Assembly: GCA_900767605.1 (NCBI GenBank)
Contig: CAAFZT010000029.1
Coordinates: 1-64,000 of the forward strand
Reading direction: 5' to 3'
DNA from: Bacilli bacterium
GTDB taxonomy: Bacteria; Bacillota_I; Bacilli_A; RFN20; CAG-826
Length of the DNA stretch: 64,000 nt
Part shown: positions 26,084 through 35,311 of the stretch, piece by piece
How the letters are laid out: each line of letters starts with the position of its first letter
How positions within the stretch are numbered: the stretch's first letter is position 1
Translations under genes and position numbers: made by a program
Notes under the pieces: model-generated
Databases searched by the model: none
Told to the model about the DNA's origin: nothing
What the model saw: the letters and a program-made list of their open reading frames with translations, nothing else

Positions 26084-27184
26084 TTATTTTCCTCCTAGAT
26101 ACAACTTCATGCAGGCTTCGGTCATGGGGTTATCTATTCGATATCCCTTCCCTTCCAAATATATTTTATTCGCCTCCAAGACGCGAATAAATCCTTGGTA
26201 GCAATCCTTGATGCAGGCTTTGATTAGTTTGCTGGAATCGTAGCCTCGCAGCGGATCGATCTTATCGCTTGAATAAATAATTTTGGCCAAGCGAGTCATA
26301 TGGGGCTTTCCGGTTGCGTGGCACCGAATCGCATCCAGAATCTCTTCTTGTTCGATTCCGAACTTTTCTTTGGCGATCTCCGCGCCAATAAACTGATGGT
26401 AGGTCCATTCGGGGAATTGAGCCTGTTCAGAAAAGCGTTCTTTCATGAAAGCGATCTCTGTTTCTTTGGGCACATCCTTCCCGATGTCGTGGAGCATTCC
26501 GGCGATATAGGCGAATTTTGGGTTGCGCAAATGATTGCGATAGGCGATTTCGTAAGCCAAGCGGGCAACGGAAATTGAATGCAGCAAACGATGTGCGGAA
26601 AGCATTTTCGAAATATCGTTAATGTAATAAAGGTGTTTTTTCTCAATGTTGTTTCGAACGGAAAGGGGGATATCCAAGGAATGCAGCCGGCGAACCTCCG
26701 AACTGCTTACCTCCCCCGACTTTTCATACGGCAAGCGCCGCATTCCATATTTTTGTAATAAGGTGTCTTGAACATCGATTCCTGTTCGCGGCACGTAAAT
26801 CGGCGTCGCGAGCTTTGAGATTTCATCCGGGGATTTCCAAGAAGGGAATTGATTGGCTTCGTCCGCGCCAATAATGAAAAACAATTTCCGCTTCGGGTAA
26901 CGGTTTTTGAAGTAACGTAACGTGTCGATCCAGTAATGGGGTTCTGGAGTTAGTTCGGACTCGAACAAAGAAACAGAAAAGGATGCTGATCCATCTTCCT
27001 TTAATGCGTCCTTAAGCATTTCTAAGCGATCTGAAAAACAGGCAATTGGTTTTTTACCTGGTGGATTTGCATTGGGAATGAAAATCACATCCGCGTTTAA
27101 CGTTAAGCTTGCTGCCCGTGCGATGCGCAGATGGCCATTATGAATGGGGTCGAATGTTCCGCCGTAAAGAATTAGAGATTCCAT
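26084..27184 (-). CDS. nadD: Fused nicotinate-nucleotide adenylyltransferase / HD phosphohydrolase (NadD-YqeK)
   Basis: The N-terminal part (about 1-195) is NadD, which adenylates nicotinate mononucleotide in NAD synthesis; it shows GGTFDPIHNGHLRIA (nucleotidyltransferase HxGH-type motif) and the SSSEVRR ending. The C-terminal part (about 196-366) is YqeK, an HD-domain hydrolase (HSISVARLAYEIA, GMLHDIGKD); YqeK enzymes cleave diadenosine tetraphosphate. In Bacillus these are separate neighbouring genes; fusion is known in Mycoplasma-type genomes. It starts 12 bases after yhbY. Confidence 0.93.
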   Translation of the reverse strand: MESLILYGGTFDPIHNGHLRIARAASLTLNADVIFIPNANPPGKKPIACFSDRLEMLKDALKEDGSASFSVSLFESELTPEPHYWIDTLRYFKNRYPKRKLFFIIGADEANQFPSWKSPDEISKLATPIYVPRTGIDVQDTLLQKYGMRRLPYEKSGEVSSSEVRRLHSLDIPLSVRNNIEKKHLYYINDISKMLSAHRLLHSISVARLAYEIAYRNHLRNPKFAYIAGMLHDIGKDVPKETEIAFMKERFSEQAQFPEWTYHQFIGAEIAKEKFGIEQEEILDAIRCHATGKPHMTRLAKIIYSSDKIDPLRGYDSSKLIKACIKDCYQGFIRVLEANKIYLEGKGYRIDNPMTEACMKLYLGGK

Positions 27185-27195
27185 TCCGAATTGAA

Positions 27196-27495
27196 TTAAT
27201 CGCGAGTGGGAACAACGATTTTTGGATTCTTTTTCGATTTGCGGTAATAAACCATGACACGCCCAATGACTTGGACGAGGTCTGCATCGAGACGCTCCGC
27301 CAACTCATCGGCAATTTGTTTTGGTTCGCAGGATGCGTTCTGCAAAATACCGACTTTAATTAACTCGCGGGCTTCTAACGCATCGTTTAGTTCGGCTACG
27401 AACTTATCGTCCAATCCGCCTTTCCCAATTAAGTAACGATGAGAAATGGGGTTGGCTAATTTTTTCAAATAGGCTTTTTGATAGGGTTTTAACAT
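27196..27495 (-). CDS. yhbY: RNA-binding protein YhbY (CRM domain)
   Basis: A 99-residue single-domain CRM protein (YLIGKGGLDDKFVAELNDAL, about 21-40) with the GxxG loop. It associates with pre-50S particles during ribosome assembly. It lies between yqeH and nadD-yqeK in the conserved ribosome-biogenesis operon, 12 bases after yqeH. Length is normal. Confidence 0.93.
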   Translation of the reverse strand: MLKPYQKAYLKKLANPISHRYLIGKGGLDDKFVAELNDALEARELIKVGILQNASCEPKQIADELAERLDADLVQVIGRVMVYYRKSKKNPKIVVPTRD

Positions 27496-27507
27496 AGTAA
27501 TAAATCC

Positions 27508-28653
27508 TTATTTCTTTACTGGAATTTTCGAACGACTGGTGTAAATCGCGACATCTTTCGGAACAAAAATTCGGAAGGTTTGTTTCTTTCCACGGAATCC
27601 AATCCACCCATATCCTTCGATGCCGATATCCCGGCTGCCCGTTTCGTCTACGACCAATTCGTAGGCCGCAAGGTCCACAGGTCCCAGCAAAAAAGGGCTT
27701 TGCGGGAATAAAAATCCCTTTTGAATCATCTGGAAAAAGTCGGCTTCGGCGTGTTTAGAACGGGTTTTGGCTAATTTGACGTTTTTGGAGCCGAAATAGG
27801 TGATGGGGGTTTTGTCTCCTTTAACCAATTCGATCCGCGCTAAGCCCCCAATGCAAAGGGATTCCCCTGCCGATAAAGCAACGATACGCGGTTTTATGGG
27901 GTCGGAAGGATAGGCGAGGCGAACTTGGTCTACACTAAGCAGATGCGTCATGGAATTGTCCGTTGGAGTCCCTGGGGTATCGTAAATAAAGGTCGACGAA
28001 TCCAAGGGAATTTGCATCACGCGAATCGAGGTTCCTGGGTATTTAGCTGTCACCACGCTGTTGAACGTGTTGTTCTTGTAGCTCCGCAAAAACGAAGAAA
28101 GGAAAAGGGTTTTTCCGGCGTTAGACGCCCCGATGAGATAGACGTCGTGTCCGCGACGCCTTTTTCCAATTTCCTTGGCAATGGGTGAGATATCGGCCAT
28201 ACCGGTGAGAGAGGTCAAAACGACATCGCTAGCTTCGACGGAAATCTTGGATACCCGGAAACGGTGGGCAACGTATTCTTTTAATTTTTGGTCATCGGCA
28301 TCCGCTGGCAAAAGATCTCTTTTATTGGCAATAACGAGAACGGGATTATCGGAAATGATATCGACGACATCCTTGGGAAAGCCGGCTTCGAAACTAAATA
28401 AGTCAATGACGCAAACAATTAAGGCGTCGCTAGCACGTGCATCCTTTAACATGGAAAGGTATTCATCGGAGCAGCCCAGTTCGTGTTTGCTGAAATTGTA
28501 ACGTTGTTTCGCGTAACAGGAATCGCAAAAAACGACCAAAGCATTGGTGTTTTTGATGACTTCCGGGGAGACATAGCCTTCCGCTTCTTTGTCATCGGTT
28601 TGGAGGATGGCGCCGCAATTGTAGCAACGGCGCACGATGTTTAATTTGCTCAT
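27508..28653 (-). CDS. yqeH: Ribosome biogenesis GTPase YqeH
   Basis: YqeH is a circularly permuted GTPase needed for 30S assembly. The 381-residue protein has an N-terminal zinc finger (CYNCG, then FCDSC), G4 ANKRDLL before the P-loop GASNAGKT, then DTPGT, and a C-terminal domain. I chose the ATG at 28653: it is preceded by GGAAGGAG and overlaps the yqeG stop by ATGA. A longer in-frame version lies within yqeG and is unlikely. Confidence 0.94.
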   Translation of the reverse strand: MSKLNIVRRCYNCGAILQTDDKEAEGYVSPEVIKNTNALVVFCDSCYAKQRYNFSKHELGCSDEYLSMLKDARASDALIVCVIDLFSFEAGFPKDVVDIISDNPVLVIANKRDLLPADADDQKLKEYVAHRFRVSKISVEASDVVLTSLTGMADISPIAKEIGKRRRGHDVYLIGASNAGKTLFLSSFLRSYKNNTFNSVVTAKYPGTSIRVMQIPLDSSTFIYDTPGTPTDNSMTHLLSVDQVRLAYPSDPIKPRIVALSAGESLCIGGLARIELVKGDKTPITYFGSKNVKLAKTRSKHAEADFFQMIQKGFLFPQSPFLLGPVDLAAYELVVDETGSRDIGIEGYGWIGFRGKKQTFRIFVPKDVAIYTSRSKIPVKK

Positions 28654-29201
28654 GTTTCGATCTCCTTCCATTCTTTGATCCAGTGTCTGGCAAACATCTT
28701 TTTTCGTTTGGGTTTGTCGAAGAGGCGATTGAATTTGGTCCAAAGGGGTTCATAAGTCCCGAGAGGTTCCGTCAATAAGACCCGAATTCCTGCGCGATTT
28801 CCGCAAAGAACATCGGTTTGGATTTGATCCCCCACCAATAAGACTTCGCTTGGTTTCCAACCTTTTTCTTTCATTAGTCGAACTAGAGGACCTTTGAAGG
28901 GTTTCTTCATCCATCCACGGGCTTCTAAGCCGGCTTTCTGAGAAACCTCCAAAACTCTTCCGCCCCTTCCGTTCGAACAAACAACCATTTGAATCCCTTT
29001 TTCAGCAAGAACATCCCTATAGGTGATAAGCTCCGGGGTTGGTTCTTTGCTTCCGTAAGGAATGAGGGTATTGTCCAAATCGCAAAGAAGGACTTTGACC
29101 CCGATTCTTTCAAAGAAAGAGGGAGGGACTTCGAATAGCGATTTGGCGTGAGCGAAGGGAAGCGATTTCTTCATAAAGACATTGTAGGAGGATTTGCTCA
29201 T
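28650..29201 (-). CDS. yqeG: HAD-family phosphatase YqeG
   Basis: A 183-residue HAD IIIA phosphatase with motif I LCDLDNTLIPYG (about 35-46), motif II CSNGR and motif III VGDQIQTD. Its substrate is unknown; it is always found with yqeH in Firmicutes. A start at the internal ATG (residue 10) is possible because neither has a clear ribosome binding site. The gene lies 38 bases after parC in the same direction. Confidence 0.9.
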   Translation of the reverse strand: MSKSSYNVFMKKSLPFAHAKSLFEVPPSFFERIGVKVLLCDLDNTLIPYGSKEPTPELITYRDVLAEKGIQMVVCSNGRGGRVLEVSQKAGLEARGWMKKPFKGPLVRLMKEKGWKPSEVLLVGDQIQTDVLCGNRAGIRVLLTEPLGTYEPLWTKFNRLFDKPKRKKMFARHWIKEWKEIET

Positions 29202-29239
29202 TCCGTAAATGCGGGCAAGAAAGGAATTTGAATCGATTT

Positions 29240-31864
29240 TTAGAAGTCTCCATCTCCAAATATGGAGATTTGCTCAAATTTTTCTGGGCCTTTAGATTTT
29301 TGTTCCGTCGTATCTTCTACTTCCGAAGTAGAGTTTTCTTCTTCGCTTTCTTTTACAGCTTCCACGTGATAACTGACCATCGAATCGTCAATTAAGGTGG
29401 AATCCCTGGTGAAAATAGTGGCTACGGTAGCTCCTTTTGGGAGTTGGATGGAACTGCCTTTGGCATATTTATCCATGGGGGTTAAATAGAAGTCCTCAAA
29501 AGTAATCGAAGCAGTTTCGCCGTTACTAAGGGTAGCCGTAAGGGTGTAAGGGGGTTCCACATCTGGTGCTTTTTGGGCGTAGACAAGGAAATGCGGTTCG
29601 TTTTTAAAGGATTTGAAAAGGGTGGTTGCTTTATTCAGACGACCCGTTCTCGTTACGTTGCTCGAACTGGCCACCCGAGTATATCCTAGTTGAGTAACTA
29701 GGAGCAATTTGGCGCTTTCCTCCGGGAGGAACGAAAGCATACCTGCCACGAGCCCCCCGCGGAAGGAGGCGGCTTTTACCCCAGCGGAATTGGTGGAACT
29801 ATAGGCAATTTCATTTTCATTATAGAAGGTGGCAAGCCCCGTATCGCTGAAAATCATTAAATCGCTATTGCCACTTGTTAAGGCGACATCCACTACTTCG
29901 TCATCGCCAAGTAAACGCATAGCGCGAATCGGGCGATTGAAACGGGAAACCTGGAAAGAAGATAACTTCGTGCGTTTAATTTGGCCTTTTTTGGAAACTA
30001 AGGCGATGAAAAGATCGTCGCGGAATTTCCGTACCGCAAAGGCGCGAACAAGTTTTTCTTCTGCAGGAAGAGAAATCGCATAATTGACGTGAATTCCTTC
30101 ATCATTCCATTTATTGGCCTTGATCAAATGGACGGGAATATAAAGGAAGTTGCCCTTGGAGGTAAAAACAAGCATCCAATCGGTGGTGTCGCATTGGCCA
30201 TCGAAAATGAGAGTATCGCCATTTTTAAGGCCGGGCAGCTCTCCGTTAGCTCCGCCGCTAGAACGCCAAGAAGCGAGCGAAGAACGCTTAATATATCCGT
30301 CGCGAGTCACCACAACCATCACGGTTTCTTTGGCTACCAAATCCCTTTGGTTGATGGAACGCATGGAAACATCTTCTTCTTCGATGGCGGTTCTCCGCGG
30401 GGTGTCGAAGCGTTTTACGATGGCTTTTAAACTGGAGATGATCAGCGAATTCATCTTATCTGGATTTCGCAAAGTTTCCTTCAAATCCGCTATTTCAAGG
30501 TCTAAACGCTTCTCTTCGTCTAAAACGGTTTCCACATCGAAATTGCTTAGCTTGTATAGAGGCATCATGACGATGGCTTCGCTTTGAGCTTCCGTAAAAC
30601 CGAATTCTGCGGCAATGTTAACTTTGGATTCTGCTTTGTCACGGCTACGTTTGATGACTCGAACGATTTGATCGATGAGGTCACTCGCCCGGATCAATCC
30701 TTCTACGATTTCTAGTCGAGCAAGGTCCTTCTTTAAATCGAATTGGCAACGTCTAGTTTCCACATCGACTTGGTGAGCAATATAAGTGTCGCAATAAGAA
30801 AGCAGGTTCATGACCTGGGGTCGACCATTGACAATAGCTACCATATTGGCCGTATAGGAAGAGCGTAGCTGCGTTTTTTGCATTAAATAAGCCAATATGG
30901 ACTCCGGCTTGAAGCCTTCTTTGATATCGACGGCGATACGAAGCCCGCTTTTATCGGTTTCGTCGCGAACTTCATCAATGCCGGCAATGGTTTTGTCATG
31001 CCGCAATTTGTCAATCGCGTATACGAGTTGGGATTTATTCACCCCATAGGGAATTTCGGTGATGATGATTTGACTAGTCCCGTCCTTGGCTTCTTCAATG
31101 GACGTTTTGCTAGCCACGTCGATTTTTCCACGCCCCGTAAGATAAATATCGCTTAATCCTTGCGATTCGTAGATGATTCCGCCAGTAGGAAAATCCGGCC
31201 CTGGGACAAAACGCATTAGGGTTTCAATGGGGCAATTGGGGTGCTGGATTCGATAGATGATTGCAGAAGTTACTTCGCCCAAATTGTGCGGAGGAATTTC
31301 CGTAGCCATGCCAACGGCAATCCCGCTGGACCCGTTCACGAAAAGATTGGGGAAATGGCAAGGCAAAACCTGAGGCTCAAATTCGGTGTCATCGAAGGTT
31401 AGGCCCATGTCGACGGTGTTTTTGTCGATATCGCGGATTAATTCTTGGGATAAAGCCGCCAAACGAGCTTCCGTATAACGATAAGCCGCAGCGGGATCGC
31501 CATCCATGGAACCGTTATTTCCTTGGAAGTCGATTAACGGAGCACGAACGCGCCAGGTTTGGGACATACGGACGAGGGCGTCATAAATGGAACTATCGCC
31601 ATGAGGGTGATACTTCCCCATGACTTCACCCACGATATGAGCACATTTCTTGGTCGGTTTATCAATCGTGTTGCCTGTTTTCCACATGGCAAAAACAATA
31701 CGACGCTGAACCGGTTTTAAACCATCTCGAGCATCAGGAATCGCACGGTCTTGAATTACGTCTTTGGCGTAGATGTCAAAACGATCCCCCATCAAGTCAT
31801 CCAAAGTGGATGGCACGAGGTTTTCTATGATTTCTGGGGTTTCGTCCTTCCTTTTTTTCGCCAT
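29240..31864 (-). CDS. parC: DNA topoisomerase IV subunit A
   Basis: ParC is the cleaving subunit of topoisomerase IV, which decatenates daughter chromosomes. The 874-residue protein has the winged-helix region with the active-site tyrosine in AAAYRYTEARL (about 128), the tower and coiled-coil domains and a C-terminal beta-propeller without the GyrA box, which favours ParC over GyrA. It starts on the base where parE ends. The parE-parC pair divergent from plsY is the usual Firmicutes context. Confidence 0.93.
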   Translation of the reverse strand: MAKKRKDETPEIIENLVPSTLDDLMGDRFDIYAKDVIQDRAIPDARDGLKPVQRRIVFAMWKTGNTIDKPTKKCAHIVGEVMGKYHPHGDSSIYDALVRMSQTWRVRAPLIDFQGNNGSMDGDPAAAYRYTEARLAALSQELIRDIDKNTVDMGLTFDDTEFEPQVLPCHFPNLFVNGSSGIAVGMATEIPPHNLGEVTSAIIYRIQHPNCPIETLMRFVPGPDFPTGGIIYESQGLSDIYLTGRGKIDVASKTSIEEAKDGTSQIIITEIPYGVNKSQLVYAIDKLRHDKTIAGIDEVRDETDKSGLRIAVDIKEGFKPESILAYLMQKTQLRSSYTANMVAIVNGRPQVMNLLSYCDTYIAHQVDVETRRCQFDLKKDLARLEIVEGLIRASDLIDQIVRVIKRSRDKAESKVNIAAEFGFTEAQSEAIVMMPLYKLSNFDVETVLDEEKRLDLEIADLKETLRNPDKMNSLIISSLKAIVKRFDTPRRTAIEEEDVSMRSINQRDLVAKETVMVVVTRDGYIKRSSLASWRSSGGANGELPGLKNGDTLIFDGQCDTTDWMLVFTSKGNFLYIPVHLIKANKWNDEGIHVNYAISLPAEEKLVRAFAVRKFRDDLFIALVSKKGQIKRTKLSSFQVSRFNRPIRAMRLLGDDEVVDVALTSGNSDLMIFSDTGLATFYNENEIAYSSTNSAGVKAASFRGGLVAGMLSFLPEESAKLLLVTQLGYTRVASSSNVTRTGRLNKATTLFKSFKNEPHFLVYAQKAPDVEPPYTLTATLSNGETASITFEDFYLTPMDKYAKGSSIQLPKGATVATIFTRDSTLIDDSMVSYHVEAVKESEEENSTSEVEDTTEQKSKGPEKFEQISIFGDGDF

Positions 31865-33813
31865 TATTTCTTAACCTCTTTAATGAATGTGTCCTCTTCG
31901 TTGAAGGAGACGTTTTCCTCAATCCAGGCCCGACGCTGCGAAGGATCGTTTCCCATGAGGATGCTAATGCGCTTTTCAACCACCAAGGGGTCTTCTATCG
32001 TAACCTTATATAATTTACGCGTGGCTTTATTCATGGTCGTGTTATAGAGTTGATCGGCGTTCATTTCGCCCAACCCTTTATACCGGTTGATTCCATATCC
32101 TGGGCCGATTTTCTTTTTAGCCTCTTCCAAAGATTCGTCGTCCCATGCGTATACAAATTTATGCGCTGGATCGCTTTTTTTATAAACGCGATAAAGAGGC
32201 GGGCAAGCAATATAGACCATTCCGTGGGTGATAAGGGGCTTCATATAATTATAGAAGAAGGTTAAAAGCAAAATTTGAATGTGAGCACCATCGGTATCAG
32301 CATCGGTCATGATGATGATTTTGCCGTAGTGACTATCTTCTACATCAAAATTCGCGCCGACTCCCGCTCCGATCGTTTGAATAATCGTGGAAAATTCCGT
32401 GTTAGCCAACATGCGCTCCATGGTAACGGAATCGGTATTGAGAGGTTTGCCGCGTAAGGGAAGAATAGCTTGGTGCATGCGGTCACGGCCCGATTTCGCC
32501 GAGCCTCCCGCGGAGTCGCCCTCTACAATAAAGAGCTCGTTATTGCGATAATCCTTGCTCTGTGCGGAAGCGAGCTTGTCCGAAATAATGAAGTCTTGTT
32601 TTTTGGTTTTTCCGTTCCTTGCGGCCTGCTTTGCTTTTCTTGCCGCGTCTCTAGCGGCTTTCGAAGCTTGGCACTTCTTCACCAAATCCACCGCGAAATC
32701 CTTGTGCTCTGCGAGGTAGTGAACAAGGTTATTATAAACGAAGTCGTTGACAACGGACGTTGCCTCCGGAGTTCCTAATTTTCCTTTGGTCTGTCCTTCG
32801 TATTCGAGCTTATCTTCGGGAATTTTAACAGCAATAATAGCCGTTAAGCCTTCACGAATGTCAGTGCCATCTAGTTTTTGATTTTCTTTGATTACGCCGT
32901 TTTGGAGGGCCCAATCATTCACGGCACGGGTAATGCCTAATCTCAAGCCCGTTTCATGCGTGCCGCCGTCATGAGTACGAACCGAGTTGGCATAGGAATA
33001 GACGTTTTCATTGTAATCTTCGTTGCACCATTGCATGGCGACTTCCATGCGAATGGACGAGGTTTCATCATCAAAACCGATTACGCCGCCGATTGGCTTC
33101 TTGTTTTGGTTTAAAACACTGATGTATTCGATAAGGCCTTGGGGATAAAAGAATTCGTGACTGAGACCCGTACGTTCATCTTTAAGGAAAAAGTGAACCT
33201 TTTTGAGCAAAAAAGCTTCTTCCTGAAGGTGGTTATAAATCGTGTCCCACTTAAATTCGACCGTGGAAAAAATTCTTTTGTCCGGCTTGAAACGTACCAA
33301 GGTTCCGTGCTTTTTTGTCGGTCCGAGTTCCTCAAGGGGTTGGACAAGTTTGCCACCGTCTTCGAATCGAATGTGGTATATTTTCCCCAATCGATAAATA
33401 GTAACGTCGATCCATTCTGAAAGCGCGTTGGTAACAGTCGCACCGACACCGTGTAGACCGGCTGAAGTCGTGTAATTTTTGCTAGAAAATTTTCCGCCAG
33501 AATGGAGCGTAGTGTAAATCAACTGTACTGCGGGGATGCCTGTTTGAGGGTGAATGTCGACGGGGATGCCGCGCCCTTCGTCTTCCACGGAAACCGATCC
33601 ATCTTTATGGATGCAAACGGAAACACGATCCCCATACCCGTTGACTGCTTCATCTACCCCGTTATCGACGATTTCCCAAACCAAATGGTGAAGTCCCGTG
33701 GAATTAGTAGAACCGATGTACATGCCCGGGCGTTTGCGCACTCCTTCCATCTCGCTAAGGAGTTCAATGTTGCGCGCGCTATATTGCTTTTCGGCTTCCT
33801 CAATGTTGACCAT
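31864..33813 (-). CDS. parE: DNA topoisomerase IV subunit B
   Basis: ParE is the ATPase subunit of topoisomerase IV. The 649-residue protein has the GHKL ATP site (EIVDNGVDEAVNGYGD; DEGRGIPVDIHP; GLHGVGATVTNALS), the transducer and the TOPRIM domain (VEGDSAGGSAKSGRDR; MTDADTDGAHI). It has no ribosome binding site directly before the ATG; a TATAAT lies about 30 bases upstream. Confidence 0.95.
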   Translation of the reverse strand: MVNIEEAEKQYSARNIELLSEMEGVRKRPGMYIGSTNSTGLHHLVWEIVDNGVDEAVNGYGDRVSVCIHKDGSVSVEDEGRGIPVDIHPQTGIPAVQLIYTTLHSGGKFSSKNYTTSAGLHGVGATVTNALSEWIDVTIYRLGKIYHIRFEDGGKLVQPLEELGPTKKHGTLVRFKPDKRIFSTVEFKWDTIYNHLQEEAFLLKKVHFFLKDERTGLSHEFFYPQGLIEYISVLNQNKKPIGGVIGFDDETSSIRMEVAMQWCNEDYNENVYSYANSVRTHDGGTHETGLRLGITRAVNDWALQNGVIKENQKLDGTDIREGLTAIIAVKIPEDKLEYEGQTKGKLGTPEATSVVNDFVYNNLVHYLAEHKDFAVDLVKKCQASKAARDAARKAKQAARNGKTKKQDFIISDKLASAQSKDYRNNELFIVEGDSAGGSAKSGRDRMHQAILPLRGKPLNTDSVTMERMLANTEFSTIIQTIGAGVGANFDVEDSHYGKIIIMTDADTDGAHIQILLLTFFYNYMKPLITHGMVYIACPPLYRVYKKSDPAHKFVYAWDDESLEEAKKKIGPGYGINRYKGLGEMNADQLYNTTMNKATRKLYKVTIEDPLVVEKRISILMGNDPSQRRAWIEENVSFNEEDTFIKEVKK

Positions 33814-33843
33814 ACGTGAATATTCAGTCTAATGACTGGGGGT

Positions 33844-33849
33844 ATTATA
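33844..33849 (-). promoter_or_regulatory. Putative parE -10 element
   Basis: A perfect TATAAT on the minus strand about 30 bases before the parE start. The -35 region is poor. It would drive the parE-parC-yqeG operon. Confidence 0.45.
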
Positions 33850-33862
33850 ACGCATGAAAAGT

Positions 33863-33890
33863 TTGAAAAGCACCATTAAATCGCCATAAT
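33863..33890 (+). promoter_or_regulatory. Putative plsY promoter
   Basis: TTGAAA (33863-33868) and CATAAT (33885-33890), 16 bases apart, facing plsY. It is divergent from the parE promoter in a 98-base gap. Confidence 0.55.
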
Positions 33891-33911
33891 GGATAAGTTA
33901 GGAATTAAATT

Positions 33912-34679
33912 ATGAATCTCATATTGATTAATGTCCTCTACGGATTGTTCGCCGCTGCCCTTGGATATTTTGTTGGATCTATTCCAACAGGCGTGTTTGT
34001 TGGCAAATTATTTTTTCACGAAGACCCGCGAGATAAGGGGTCACATAATAGCGGTGGCACCAATGTGGCAAGAACTTTTGGCAAAAAATTCGGGGTATTG
34101 GTCATTGTGCTCGATATGATTAAGGCCTTGATACCGGTTTTTGTCATTTGGGCCATTGGAGAATTTAGCCCATTGAACCAATATTTAGCTTGGAGCGCCA
34201 CATGGGGGAACGCGCAAGTTGGCGGAAATAAAATGTTTTACTGGATGGCGGGACTCTTTTCCGCGATCGGTCATTGCTGGCCCATTTACATCCATTTCAA
34301 AGGCGGGAAAGCGGTCGCCTGTTTCATGGGGCTGAATTGCTTAACCTCGTGGCTTCAATTCGTTTGTTCTGGTTTTTCTTATCTTTATATCGCGCATAAA
34401 TCGAAATATATATCGTTAACTTCCATTATCGTCTCTGGGATTGGAATGATTGTTGCTTGGATTGTCTTTGTCATTCAAGTTTCCGTTCCGTCACAAATTT
34501 TTAACACCAATGTATTCCTTTGGAATTTTGGCTTTGGCCCCTTCTTAGAATACGGATTTGAATATGCGATTATGGATACGGCTATCACTGTTTTACTGAT
34601 CGTTCGCCATAAATCCAACATTGAGCGGTTAAAAAAGCATACGGAAACAAAAAATCCTTTCTCTAAAGACGCAAAGTAA
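33912..34679 (+). CDS. plsY: Glycerol-3-phosphate acyltransferase PlsY
   Basis: PlsY transfers an acyl group from acyl-phosphate to glycerol 3-phosphate, the first step of phospholipid synthesis. The membrane protein shows its three motifs: HNSGGTNVARTFGKK (about 44-58), GHCWPIYIHFKGGKAVACFM (about 119-138) and RHKSNIERLKKHTE near the C-terminus. At 255 residues it is longer than the usual 200 or so, because of extra loop segments before motif 2 and in the last third. Divergent position to parE is typical. Confidence 0.92.
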   Translation: MNLILINVLYGLFAAALGYFVGSIPTGVFVGKLFFHEDPRDKGSHNSGGTNVARTFGKKFGVLVIVLDMIKALIPVFVIWAIGEFSPLNQYLAWSATWGNAQVGGNKMFYWMAGLFSAIGHCWPIYIHFKGGKAVACFMGLNCLTSWLQFVCSGFSYLYIAHKSKYISLTSIIVSGIGMIVAWIVFVIQVSVPSQIFNTNVFLWNFGFGPFLEYGFEYAIMDTAITVLLIVRHKSNIERLKKHTETKNPFSKDAK

Positions 34680-34683
34680 ATAA

Positions 34684-34700
34684 TTAGTAGTTTTCTAGGT
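34684..34700 (+). repeat. TTAGTA direct repeat, copy 3 (second half degenerate)
   Basis: TTAGTA at 34684-34689 followed 11 bases later by CTAGGT (34695-34700, two mismatches). It lies five bases after the plsY stop. Confidence 0.4.
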
Positions 34701-34783
34701 ATTTAAAATAAAAGAAAAACCTAAAAGGAATTTGAAAAAACATTCGAAAAATACTTTGTTTTTGATTGACAAAGTTTTGTAAT

Positions 34784-34984
34784 TTAATTATTGGATTCTG
34801 ATTTTTTAAAAATTGGACTATGTGTTATTATTTTTAGCATTTTGTCTTCGATGCATTCCTTACCCGCTTCTACTACACCCTGGGCAATTAAACTCCGCAC
34901 GTAATTTATTGTTAAATTATTTGTATTGAGAAAAGGATTGCTGCTCCAGGGTGCAAAGACAGAGGTGAAAAAGGAAAACTTACT
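34784..34984 (-). pseudogene. Coding remnant without a start codon
   Basis: A 66-codon open frame without an early start codon, bounded upstream by an in-frame stop. Its translation looks protein-like (for example APWSSNPFLNTNNLTINYV, then GVVEAGKECIEDKMLKI) and ends in a hydrophilic tail. I recognise no family. It may be the end of a decayed gene whose earlier parts are the neighbouring remnants. The stretch also carries the inverted repeat CACCCTGG/CCAGGGTG (about 34876-34953). Confidence 0.35.
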
Positions 34985-35036
34985 TTAAATCTTTATGACT
35001 TTAATATACGACGAGTTTCCGAATCGTTATGACTAA

Positions 35037-35279
35037 CTACTCGAAAGATATTATCAAGTTATATACAGGCTGGTTTCCTTCAAATTCCACTAAATCTACT
35101 ACACCAACATCTTTAAAAATCTTTCGCAGTTCTTCTTTTCCTGCTTCCAAGCATTCCTTGCCATAGAAAACTTTTATAACGTTGCAAGAAGAGATGTTCG
35201 CCGCATGGCTGAACGCGGTTTGGATGCAATCAGAAAAAACTAGACGAGGATGCAATAATTTGCCAGTCGGAAATCTCAA
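35037..35279 (-). CDS. Hypothetical protein, 80 residues, possible gene fragment
   Basis: A TTG start with AAGGAG six bases upstream opens an 80-residue protein with a helical, charged middle (GKECLEAGKEELRKIFKDVG) and a hydrophobic end. No family is recognised. It begins about 30 bases after the previous remnant stops, in the same direction. The ribosome binding site argues for translation, but the decayed neighbourhood argues for a fragment. Confidence 0.35.
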   Translation of the reverse strand: MRFPTGKLLHPRLVFSDCIQTAFSHAANISSCNVIKVFYGKECLEAGKEELRKIFKDVGVVDLVEFEGNQPVYNLIISFE

Positions 35280-35311
35280 TGCAATCTCCTTCTTTCACTC
35301 CTTTTTATGAT

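Noticed and set aside
34876..34953. Inverted repeat CACCCTGG/CCAGGGTG as a structured RNA
   Set aside because: The arms are far apart, the sequence between is AT-rich with no further pairing, and it lies within a coding remnant.
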